Positions 43,701 to 56,200 of a stretch of DNA of 64,000 bases are shown here, in pieces. This stretch comes from Paralichthys olivaceus (lineage: Eukaryota > Chordata > Actinopteri > Pleuronectiformes > Paralichthyidae), in the NCBI RefSeq assembly GCF_024713975.1, contig NC_091099.1, forward strand, positions 938,501-1,002,500, written 5' to 3'. Both the position numbers and the translations under genes were made by a program. Numbering within the stretch: the first letter of the stretch is position 1; each line of letters starts with the position of its first letter. Below the pieces are notes generated by a model. The model saw only the letters and a list, made by a program, of their open reading frames with translations. It was not told the DNA's origin and did no database searches.

Positions 43701-46700
43701 CTTATTTTGCAACTACCCGACCAAAGAACTATGCTTTCTAATATAAAAACGAAATATATATAAAATATGAAATATAAAATATAAAATGCAATGCAAAATA
43801 TATAAGTAGAATGAAAATAAACATAATTAAAGAATAAAGAATAACAAATGACTGATCAATGTGCAGTAGGATTCTTGAATCTTGAATTTTAGTTCAACAG
43901 TTCTGTAATGATGGCCGAGGGAACGAGAGGCTTGTTCAAACCCTCTGGTTACCGTGTCGCTGGTTTGTATTTACTTTGTGTGTCTGTGTGCGTACACTGC
44001 AGGGAGCTGACGCCCATCGAACAAGCTTCGCGTTTGAACCAGAAGTTAAAAGCAAATTATGAAGCTCGTCTGGCGAGACTCGCTCCGGGTCAGGCCTATC
44101 AGAAGACGTCTTTGGTAAGTGTGTCTGTGATTATCTGTCGGTTAATGTCTGATAGATAAAGACTTTAATTCTGCGAATGGACTGAAGTGGTCGAGGTCTC
44201 ACGAGCGTGTGGGAGACTTCAACTGAAAGAGCTGCTCTCACACTGAAACCAACACAGATCAACACACTCGGGACTTTTTCTTTTGAAGCCACATCGGGCA
44301 TGTTTGGGTTTTTTTTTGTGAGTATTTATTTGATTAGTTTCTGCAGCTTCTGCTCTGATAACAGCCGCGCACTGTAAATACAGACGACAACAGACAACAA
44401 CAGACTGACCACGTGCTTTTATTTTCGAGTCGTCGGTGCGGTGACGTCACTGTGACGCACCTGAACAGCTGATTGGCTCGCTCACCTGATGGTCGCAGAC
44501 CTCGTGGGTCGGTGTCAGATAAGAAACACGCGGAGCGTCGGTTGTCTCCGTGTGTCCGTGTCCCAGTGTCTCAGTCTTCTCTCGGGACAGCGATGGTCAA
44601 CACGTCTCCAGACGTCCAGCCTCTTTGTTGAATAACGCGACTCACGGAAACTCGAAAATGTTTCGACGGCAGGTGGCGCTGCGAGTTTACTGGAGGAGGC
44701 TGAAGGCGTTTGTCAAGGTAACGAGACCTGGAGCTAGCAGGCTAGGCACCACGGCTAGCATGGGTTAGCATGTTTGCACAGTAAATACACAGGGACAAAC
44801 CGAATGTAGCTTGTGTTAGCTTGTTTCTACAGTAAATACTTAAATAAAGACAAATCAAATTAAAATGTGTTAGCTTGTGTTAGCTTGTGTTAGCATGTTT
44901 TTACAGTAAATACTTAATTAAAGACAAATCAAGGTGTTTCTGCTCAGTCAACAATCACAAATTCATTTAAACTGAATGTAGCTGCAATATCTAATGTTTG
45001 TAATGTTAACTATCGTGCTGTGTGTGTGTGTGTGTATGTATTATATATATAAATGACTGATATTTATCTGCAAATAAAATCCTCCCACAGATCTGAGTGT
45101 ACCAGTGTTTATTTCCCGGTGTCTCAAGTTTTATTTACCAGAATAAAGAAAGCAGAGAAGATCTGTCGTTCCGCACATGAAGTAGTTGAACTGTTGTGGA
45201 GGAGGTTGTTCTGCGTCTGTTTGTCTGCAGAAGATGTTTTTTTAAAATATTTTCACTGATTTCTCAGGAAATTGTGAAAAAAAAGTGAGATATTTAGAGG
45301 ATCTATGTGATTTGATTGAATTTGATGGGACTGTTGGGCCTTAGTGGAGGAATGAGCTCTACGTTCTTGTTTTCTATATTTACAAGTTCTAATTGTTTTC
45401 TTATTTATGACAATGAAATCATTTCAGCCTGTCATCGTATTGTCAGCATCAGCCCCCAACCACCCGTATCAGTCTTTTATAAACTATTCACATCCTAACA
45501 TATTGTTTGTCCCTGGTATTATTTCATTGCTTGTGATTTGACTGCTGTCCCCTCTCTTGAAATGCAGAAGCTGTCTCTCCAGCGGCAGATGATGGAAAAC
45601 CTCATCATAGCCAAGGCCCGACAGGATGCTGTATCCTTCTGTGTGTCCGTCTGGTGAAGGCTCGCTCTCCTGGTATCATTTAGTCGCTCCCGGTTCAGAC
45701 ACACTGTATAACGTGAACTGATTTGATCCTAGTTGACGTTTCCCATAGTTTTCTAATGGGAAACAAATGATGAATAAAAGAATAATGTTCAGCTCATGAT
45801 TGAAAACATGGAACGTTGCAGGTATTTGTCTGAGGTATGTTCATATGACCAGAATGTAATATTCATACTTCTGTATTGATGACATACGTGTGAGTGTAGC
45901 TCCGAGGCATCATCAGTGTTGGGAGGTTTCCTTAAGGTTTTTCGTAACAGCTGCAGAGGAAGATGGAGGAGAGGAGACTACGGCTACAGGAAGAAGCTAA
46001 CAGGTACAAACAAACTGGAGAAATCTAAACCTGAATTCTTTGTTTCTGTCTTTCCCTAATTTGTTTTCATCACTTGAGACCTGGTTGTATCTGAGTGACT
46101 GTTCACAAGAACCAACCTTTGTTAGAAAACAGTGCAGTTCTTTCTGTGACAACAACTCACGAGTCGTGACTTGATCAGATGAGGATCGAGTAAATGTTGC
46201 ACACAGTGTCTTCTGTCTTTTAAAGACCATATTATCAGGTGCTTTTTCCTCTGGCTGTAGTTTTAGTTTTGTCACTTCCAGCAACTCCTAAACTTTAAAA
46301 TGAAACTGACGTGTTCAACAACGAGAGCTCCAAAGTGCATCTGAGAGTCTCTGTAGACTCAGTTTATCTGTGTGTGTTATTATCTGAGGGTAAAGAACTC
46401 AGTGAATTGTTGGAAAGGGTTTCGTCAATTTTGAAAAATCATTCAGCGCTGCACAGTTTTGAGAACAGTTTCAGTCACTTTGACAAAAAGACCTCCCATG
46501 TTAGCATTTAACTTAAAACTCAATTTAGTTTTGTTCAGTAGTCATGGCAGCAAACCTCCTATACACACAACTTATTTATCAATATGTCAAGAAGAGGGTC
46601 TGTGGACATATTCATTCAGTTCATATTCCAAAAGAAGTACTTTTATTCTAAATCCATAAAAATGTTTAACTCAGTGGTTTCACAATTTCCAAATAATATA

Positions 46701-47201
46701 ATCAGTGACTCTCCTGTGTTTCTTCGATTTATGTTAATATCTCGTTGTTTTGCAGGAGATTTGCAGCGTCTGGGGCAATGACAGCGGAGGAGCAAGAGCA
46801 GCGTTCTCTCTACACCAATGTTCTGGAATATGAGCAGGACCATGTAAGTTACACAGTAAAGCTTCAAAAGTGTGAAATGTTTGATTCTATAAGATGTTAA
46901 AACGACTCGACATAAATCTGTTTTGATCAAACAGTATGTGAGATTGTAAATGTGGTAATTAAGACATGTGTACGTTTGTTTTTAGGATTGGCCCAAACTG
47001 TGGAAAGCCAACATGAAGGGGAATCCTGATGATGTCACATTAGTGTCACGTTTAGTCTCTTACCTGCTCAGGTGAGTCGCTGCAACGTTTCAACCCTCAG
47101 CAGTCCTGGACTACTATGACCCTTTTAAAATAAAAGGCTTTTATGTCACATAAGATTTTACCATGACACTCGTAGGAAACACAAACTATCACTATGTCTG
47201 T

Positions 47202-47246
<45 letters not shown>

Positions 47247-50200
47247 CAATACGTGATGACTCAGAGGCGTTTCCTTCCTGTTATCTGCGGAGACGACTCC
47301 AGTTAGAATTGTACCTGACACACTGAGGAGACGATAACATGGGTAAAGTGGATTCTCACTGAAGTTCACTCTTTTCTGATGTTTGTCTAACACACGTGTA
47401 CATAGATGTCAACCCCTGCTGCCTGGCTGCAGTTCACAAACCTTACCTCCTCCATGTTAGCATATGGGACCAAACTTAAAAGTCAAAGTACACGAAAAAT
47501 ATTTTTTTTTTTTACAAAAATCATTTTTATCACACTGTTGTTTCACTTGTTTGTCCTCAGCCGCTCCGACCATCCTGTGGTGAAGCTGCTGAGGAAACAT
47601 CAGTACCGTGTTTACAACAGGCTCTACCCCATAGTCAGCAAAGGCTGCGTCCAGAGTCCTGCGCTGCTGCTCAGACCTTCTCACAGCCCTCAGCATCCAG
47701 GTAGAGCCACATCCTGCTGCTCGTTATCCTGATGTCATTACCTCTAATGTATTAATGAGATTTTCTTATGGGTCATACAGAAACCCAGAGGAGGACAGTC
47801 AGCACTGCGAGCGGTAGCGTGGGCAACCAGAGCTTCAGCACCGGTTTGTCGTCCTCGCTGTCTCGTGACTTCCACGCTGACTCTGACGAGGAAGGGGAGG
47901 AGCCTCACCCACAGGCGATGGTGGACCGGGAGAACTCGTTTGAAGATCTCGAGCAGTTCCTGACTCAGCTGGACTGGGCTCCGCCCAACGACAGCGCGGT
48001 CGACGCCGGCTCTGATTCAGAGCTGACGTGTGACACCTCGACTCTGAGCGAGGGCCACGTTCAGGAGCAGGAGATGAGAGCGATGAAGGAGCATCTGAAG
48101 GCCACTGTTAAAGACATTCATATCGCTATAGGTGAGCGGACAGGAGGACAGTGTCTCACCATGTTGGTGAATTTTACATTGCATTTCTTTAAAGTGGTAT
48201 TTTTATATATTTCAGATCAGCTCTTGTCGCTGTGTCTGCTGTCGTTTGAGTGTCTGAACACCGCCAGCTCTAAAGACCTGTGCCTCGCCAGTATAGAGGA
48301 AGCCTTCTTCACTCCCCTGTGGAGCGCCCTGGTGACTCTATTCAGGTAGTGCAGCTTCAATCCTTCAATCTCTAAACATGTCTACGTACTATTGCTTTTA
48401 CAGATGAATCTAAAATAAACAGTTTTAAAATGCAGAGAACATTATTTAATGGGTTCAGACATGCAAGGCCTCCACACTCCTGTTTCCAGTCAGTAGAGTC
48501 AATGTCTCTGATTGTCCAGCGTGTGGCAGTGTCACTCTGAGTTAACGTCCCTCTGCGCCTGTTCTCAGTCTTCATGTGATCAATGACTTCTTCTGCACGT
48601 TCGTGTTCTCACATCATGAGAAATATTTGTGGACATGTGTCATGTTATTTTCTTGTATTTTATACGTGAATGCTGACGTCAGGAACTATGAGATGATTTG
48701 TTTTCTAGTTTTAAGCCTTTTTGGAACAAATGACTCAAGTTCAGCCACGAAACAAAGAACTATATTTATTTCCTCCAACATGTTTTCTTCTTTTGTTTGT
48801 TGGCAGAATGATGTAAAACTTCAAACTTCAGATTCCCACAACATCTTTGTTAATTTCTCAAAGAATAATTCATGGATCTACTTGGATTTATTTCCAAGTA
48901 GACATTTCTTTAGACGGATTGTACTTTATGAACGTATGAATGGGTGAATGACAAACTACTGCCAAGTGCTTTGAGTGGTCTTCGAGATTACAGTTTTTTC
49001 CTGTATTTGATATTTGATCATGTCCTGTCATCCAGCTCACTGCTGAATCTTTGTCTGAGGAGACGAGCACGTCTCTTTGACACGTGGCTCCATTCTGGAG
49101 ACGATAAAATGTCTCTTGTTGTGTTTGTTTCTTCCTCAGAAAGGTCAACATGGAGAGAGAGCAGGCCTTTGAGACGAGTATGAAACTGTACCAGGATGCA
49201 TCACCTGGAGACATCGGCGTTCCCATAAAATTATTCCCCCAAGAACCCGATACACTGCAAGGTTCCTACCCCTACGAGTCTGCTGTCCAGGAGCTCAAGC
49301 TTCTGATTAACGACTGCTGCCCACAGAAGAAGCTGGAATGTATCGGTGAGTTCGACTCCGGTGTTTTTGTGCTTCATGACACAAATGCTAACTTTCATTG
49401 ACGTGAAGCATTAATTTTAGTCTTTAAAAAATCCTTTTATTTTATTATTCATCTGAAATCTTGAAGTTCAACTAACTTGGGAATTCATCAGATCTTTCCT
49501 GATGAAGCCTGAATCTTTAATTTAATCACAGAAAGTCCAACAATCCAGATTTTGCCTCGGTGTCCAGAGATGGTTCATATGTAGTTGTGTTTTTTATTAT
49601 TTTTCTATATTCCTTAGTTACAGAGTGTGTGTGTGTCTGTGTGTGTGTGTTTGTGAAAGATCAGGGGCTCAGCTTGTAAATATTCCTCTTTGTGTTGTTG
49701 CAGTTCGAACACTTCGTGTGATCTGTGCCTGTGCTGAGGATTACAGGTGTTTTCATGAGGGGGACTCTTCACCCAGAACTGCAGCCATGTAAGTGTGAGG
49801 AAGAAGAGAGTGCTCGTTAATGTTGACCGCTCTACTGCCGACAGACTGCTGTGCCACGGTGGCTTGGTTGTTACCAATACATGGAGTAGAGGGGCAGTAG
49901 AGGGGCAGTAGAGGGTGGTAGAGGGGTAGTAGAGGGGCGGTAGAGGGGTAATAGAGGGAAGTAGAGGGGTAGTAGAGGGACGGTAGAGTGGTAATAGAGG
50001 GATGGTAGAGGGGTAGTAGAGGGGCGGTAGAGGGGTAATAGAGGGAAGTAGAGGGGTAGTAGAGGGACGGTAGAGCGGTAGTAGAGGGACGGTAGAGAGG
50101 TAATAGAGGGAAGTAGAGGGGTAGTAGAGGGGTGGTAGAGGGGTAATAGAGGGATGGTAGAGGGGTGGTAGAGGGGTAGTAGAGGGGCGGTAGAGGGGTA

Positions 50201-53200
50201 GTAGAGGGACGGTAGAGCAGTAGTAGAGGGGCGGTAGAGGGGTAATAGAGGGAAGTAGAGGGGTAGTAGAGGGACGGTAGAGGGGTAATAGAGGGGCGGT
50301 AGAGGGGTAATAGAGGGAAGTAGAGGGGTAGTAGAGGGACGGTAGAGCGGTAGTAGAGGGGCGGTAGAGGGGTAATAGAAACAGTAGAGGGGTAGTAGAG
50401 GAGCGGTAGAGCGGTAGTAGAGGGGCGGTAGAGGGGTGGTAGAGGGGTAGTAGAGGGACGGTAGAGGGGTAGTAGAGGGGCGGTAGAGGATAATAGAGGG
50501 AAGAAGAGGGGTAGTAGAGGGGTGGTAGAGGGGTAGTAGAGGGACGGTAGAGGGGTAATAGAGGTAAGTAGATTGGTAGTAGAGGGACGGTAGAGCGGTA
50601 GTAGAGGGGCGGTAGAGGGACGGTAGAGGGGTAATAGAGGGTAGTAGAGGGGCGGTAGAGGGTAATAGAGGATTGGTAGAGGGGTAGCAGAGGGGCAGTA
50701 GAGGGAAGTAGAGGAGTAGTAGAGGAAAGGTAGAGCGGTAATAGAGAAACAGTAGAGGGGCGGTAGAGCGGTAGTAGAGGGGCAGTAGAGGGGTAGTAGA
50801 GGGGTAATAGAGGGATGGTAGAGGGGTAATAGAGGGATGGTAGAGGGGTAGTAGAGGAGCAGGAGAGGGACGATAGAGGGGTAGTATAGGGACGGTAGAG
50901 GGGTAATAGAGGGATGGTAGAGGGGTAGTAGAGGGGTAATAGAGGGGTAGTGGAGGGGTGGTAGAGGGATGGTAGAGGGGTAGTAGAGGGACGGTAGAGG
51001 GATGGTAGAGGGGTAGTAGAGGGGTAATAGAGGGAAGTAGAGGGACGGTAGAGCGGTAGTAGAGGGACGGTAGAGGGGTAATAGAGGGAAGTAGAGAGGT
51101 AGTAGAGGGCGGTAGAGGGGCAGTAGAGGGGCGGTAGAGGGGTAGTAGCGGGACGGAAGAGGGGTAATAGAGGGACTGTAGAGCGGTAGTAGAGGGACGG
51201 TAGAGGGTAATAGAGGGACGGTAGAGGGGTTATAGAGAAACGGTAGCGCGGTAGTAGAGGGGTGGTAGAGGGACGGTAGAGGGGTAATAGAGAAACGGTG
51301 GAGGGGTAGTAGAGAGGCGGTAGAGAGGTAGTACAGGGGCGGTAGAGGGACAGTAGAGGGGTAGTAGAGGAGCAGGAGAGGGGCGGTAGAGGGGCAGTAG
51401 AGGGATGGAAAAGGGGTAATAGAGGGACGGTAGAGCGGTAGTAGAGGGATGGTAGAGGGGTAATAGAGGGAAGTAGAGGGGTAATAGAGGGATGGTAGAG
51501 GGGTAGTGGAGGGGTGGTAGAGGGGTAATAGAGGGAAGTAGAGGGGTAGTAGAGGGGCGGTAGAGCGGTAGTAGAGGGGCGGTAGAGGGGTAATAGAGGG
51601 AAGTAGAGGGGTGGTAGAGGGGTAATAGAGGGATGGTAGAGGGTAATAGAGGGATGGTAGAGGAGCAGGAGAGGGAAGGTAGAGGGGTAGTAGAGGGACG
51701 GTAGAGGGATGGTAGAGGGGTAGTAGAGGGGTAATAGAGGGGTAGTAGAGGGGTAATAGAGGGAAGTAGAGGGGTAGTAGAGGGACGGTAGAGTGGTAGT
51801 AGAGGGACGGTAGAGGGGTAATAGAGGGAAGTAGAGGGGTAGTAGAGGGGCGGTAGAGGGGCAGTAGAGGGTGGAAGTAGAGGGGCGGTAGAGGGGTAGT
51901 AGCGGGACGGAAGAGGGGTAATAGAGGGACTGTAGAGCGGTAGTAGAGGGACGGTAGAGGGTAATAGAGGGACGGTAGAGGGGTTATAGAGAAATGGTAG
52001 CGCGGTAGTAGAGGGGTGGTAGAGGGACGGTAGAGGGGTAATAGAGAAACGGTGGAGGGGTAGTAGAGGGGCGGTAGAGAGGTAGTACAGGGGCGGTAGA
52101 GGGACAGTAGAGGGGTAGTAGAGGAGCAGGAGAGGGGCGGTAGAGGGGCAGTAGAGGGATGGAAAAGGGGTAATAGAGGGACGGTAGAGCGGTAGTAGAG
52201 GGACGGTAGAGGGGTAATAGAGGGAAGTAGAGGGGTAGTAGAGGGACGGTAGAGCGGTAGTAGAGGGATGGTAGAGGGGTAATAGAGGGAAGTAGAGGGG
52301 CAGTAGAGGGGCGGTAGAGGGGTAATAGAGGGGCAGTAGAGGGGTAATAGAGGGAAGTAGAGGGGTAATAGAGGGGTAGTAGAGGGGCGGTAGAGGGTTA
52401 ATAGAGGGAAGTAGAGGGGTAGTAGAGGGACGGTAGAGGGGTAGTAGAGGAGTGGTAGAGGAGTAGTAGAGGGGTAGTAGAGGGGCGGTAGAGGGACAGT
52501 AGATGGGTAGTAGAGGGGTAGAAGAGGAGTGGTAGAGGGACGGTAGAGGGGTAATAGAGGGACAGTAGAGGGGTAGTAGAGGAGTGGTAGAGGAGTAGTA
52601 GAGGGGTAGTAGAGGAGTGGTAGAGGCGTAGTAGATGGGCAGTAGAGGGGCGGTAGAGGGTAGTAGAGGGGCGGTAGAGGGGCGGTAGAGAAGCAGTAGA
52701 GGGGTAGTAGAGGGGCGGTAGAGGGACAGTAGAGGAGCGGTAGAGGGTAGTAGGGTGGTAGTAGAGGAGGGGCAGTAGAGGGGTAGTAGAGGGGCAGTAG
52801 AGGATGGTAGTAGAGGGGCAGTAGAGGGGTAGTAGAGGGGCATTAGAAGGGCAGTAGAGGAGCAGTAGAGGGGCAGTAGAGGGTAGTAGAGGGACAGTAG
52901 AGGGACGGTAGAGGGGTAGTCTCAGTCTCCATTAGGTCTCAGCAGAGTACAGACAGAATGCTCCATTTATTTCTGAATGTGAAACGTTGAGCATTAGTGA
53001 ACTTTGAGTCGATGGGTTGTATTTTTCTTTTTCTTTATTGTAAAACTCTAAAAACAACAGATTAAATCAGAGACATTTTATTAAGTATATAATAATGAGG
53101 ACGAGACTAAGTCCAGTGAAAGTGACCACACATCATTGAAGTGCTCTCTGCCTTGGTAGCTGCCCTGTCAGGTCTCATCAGTGAGCAGCCAGGCCTGGCA

Positions 53201-56200
53201 CAGCGGGGGACGTCCTAGGTCTATTGCCCACTATAGATTGTCTCTTCCTGACCAGGCCTAAAAGTGGGTCGTCCTGTCTGGGTTTGGAACTGACCCAGGG
53301 CCAACGACAAGTTTAGGAAAAGAGAAGAAAAGAGATGGAGATTTGTGAAAACCATGAGAGGATCAGACAAAGGCTCAGTGGGTCACAACAACCAGAGAAG
53401 TTGCACTTCACAGTGAACTTGATTTAAATTGCTCTGAGTTGACAGAGTTTGAGTGAAGCCCTGAAAGATTAATGAATGCAGAGGAACTTTATCGTCTGAA
53501 CCAAATCCGCGAGAGACACTGTGGTGATCAACATCATCTTCGCCAAGCGAATGTTGTGGTGATAGAATGTTGGCATCAAAAAAACAGAGTGACATCGCCT
53601 GCATACACGCGAGTAAACAAACTGGGCGCCAGTATCTTTGCTCTTCTAGGTGGGTGGAGATCAGTGTCTTACAATTGGATCACTTACTGGGTTGTTTTGA
53701 AAGTCGTAGGGTCAGACACTTTTTAATGGGGCTTGAAATGAGCTGGCATCAAACTCAGGAGATGTCACTGACTGTTTCATAAGCTCTGTTCCTCGTCTTT
53801 CTCTCTCTTGTGTTGGATTCTCGGATGTTTGAGGGGCTGAGGCTGCGTCTCCTGCTCCATATCTGTCTGCTTGTGTTGGAGTGTGTGTGAAGTGATCAGA
53901 GACGGCGGAGTAGAAGACTCGACCGGGTCAGCACCTCTCACAGACTTTTGTCTCGATATGAAGTGACGCAGAGGGATTTTTTAAAAAGTTGTCTGGTGTT
54001 GAACTTTTGTTAAACCTTCACCTCTTCATTTAAAGTTTATCAATATTGAACACATCGCAATCTCAAAAAATGTCCACGCTGCACTTTAACAATCCACAAG
54101 TAGGAAGCTGATAAGACGTATGGTTCTCGATACGCGAGCCACATACGGATTTCTGGAATTAAAGTTTATAGTTAAATGGTTAATTATGAACATCTCCTGC
54201 ATCTATATTTTTCTTGTTTATAGTCAAGAGACCAGGAATGCAGTGACGTCTCTCACCTCAGGATACGATCTGTAATCGTCTTTGGTGAAAATCACTGCAG
54301 CTTGTCCAGAATTTAAAAAAATCTGAATTGAAACCAGGTTTCCAGCTGAACTCTGGCTCATCACAGAACCATTTTAATTTGACTTCAGATTCCAGCCAGG
54401 GGCCAGTGGCAGCTTTAATTTAATCAACTATGAATCAGGAGAGTTGAAGCTCTTCAAAGATGGTAAATGTGGACTGTGGACTGTCTAGTGTCCAAGCTGT
54501 CACATTTAGACGTGACCATAAACACAGGTTTCCTCTCTGCGTGGTAACGTGATTGTTTTTTGTTTTGATGAAGCTCTGACTCTGATTTTTAGATCTGAAA
54601 TTAAACCAGAGTTCAATTTCTGACAAAATGCTACATTAAAATAATACATTACAAAATACAATCAGTTTAAAAATGTGGAAAATAGATAAATCTAGACTCC
54701 GGGACAAACTGTCCCTTCAATCCAATCAAGCTGCACCAAATTACACAACCTCATAAATGTCCTCTGAACATGTGAGACTGTTTTCATCAAGATCAGTGAG
54801 TTCTCCTGTTGAGTAAACTCTGAAGCTTCTCATCTCAACCTGCTGCTCAACGCTCTTTGCTCGCTGTCGGTTCTGTAAGAGACGACCCACCGCTCTGTCC
54901 GACCACATCTGGAGTTTCACATCCAGCCGAGTGACACATCAGCATTTTCCATCTTGTCATCGTTTGATGTAGAAAATATCTTTCGATGTTTGGAGCTGGA
55001 AACTCATAAAAAGAAAATAAAGCCATCAATGGGTTTAATCTGTTTTTAATTCAGGGTTTCAGATACACAGGCTGTTTATCGACAATATATTTAAATTTAT
55101 ACCCAAACATGACACCGTGCAGACAGACACTCGTCATGTTTAATCAGAAATGACTATTTTATATTTGCAATATGTATTTAATTCTGTGTATTTGCTGCCG
55201 CGCTCTTACACTTGAGATTCTGATTTACAGCCTCACACATTCAAACCCACTTTGTTGTCCTCGCTGCCCTCGTTCACTCACTGAGCTGCAGTTCTCTTCA
55301 GTTCTTTGTCTTTGACCCGACTGGGACCTCATTTGTTCTCCTGTGTGCTTTTGTCCACATCCCTTTCTTCTCTCTGTGCCATTGTGTGGCTAAATCGGTC
55401 GCCACTTTAATTAAGAATCGTTTAATTAAAGAATCACCCCCCCCCCCTCTTTCCATTTCTGCTGTTTCTGACCTTTTTGCTCGGGTGAATTTGAGCACGC
55501 TGCAAACTCATGATGGAGCCAAATCTGAAATCAGTATTTATACGTGCGGGGCGAGAGCATTGTTTCCCTGGAATGCAGAGACGCCAGTTTTCGTGTGAGA
55601 GGAGCGACGTGTGTGTTTACTGTACTGAACTCAGAAGATTATAATTCAGGGATGTGTGTGTGTGTCTGTGTGTGTCTCTGTGTGTGAGGTCCAACTCTCA
55701 GCGGTTACATGAGCCTGTCCACACCTTCCAGGACCTGCAGCGAGAGAGTATCCAGTTGCATGCGGCCGGGTCAGTCGAGGGCCAGGAACCTGCCTTCTCA
55801 CGCAAACCAACAAGCAGGCAGTTAGCCCTGCGTGTGAGCGCGACAAACAAATAGTCACTGTCTGCACACAGGCAGAATGCTATCAGGCTGTCATCATCTC
55901 CCAGGCTGTAATTTGTCCTCCCAACAGATCTCATGGAGAGAGGGAGAAAAGAAACTGCTTTATCACTTCCATCCCCGAACACGAATCCCAGCGAGAGCTA
56001 CATTTGATTTAGTTTCCGTTCAGTCCCCCGGGGAGCACATTACCATCACGCACTGTAACTGTCACTCTCTATTTTTCCCTTCTGCTCCATTTATTTACTT
56101 CTGTTTTCCTCTTTTGCTCAGTCTCACTGCCCTCGTCTCTTCCTCTGTCCGACAGTGGTGCAGATGACCTGTTGCCCATCCTGTCCTACGTGGCCCTGCG

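Noticed and set aside
51230..52843. A 537-codon open frame on the minus strand rich in Pro, Leu, Tyr, Ser and Thr
   Set aside because: It lies wholly inside the 11-bp minisatellite. The repeat unit has no stop triplet on that strand in any frame, so openness is a by-product of the period. No promoter, splice or family support.
53100..53780. Possible decayed transposon or pseudogene piece in vps9d1 intron 14
   Set aside because: Sequence complexity is higher than around it, but neither strand gives a recognisable protein, terminal repeat or target-site duplication.
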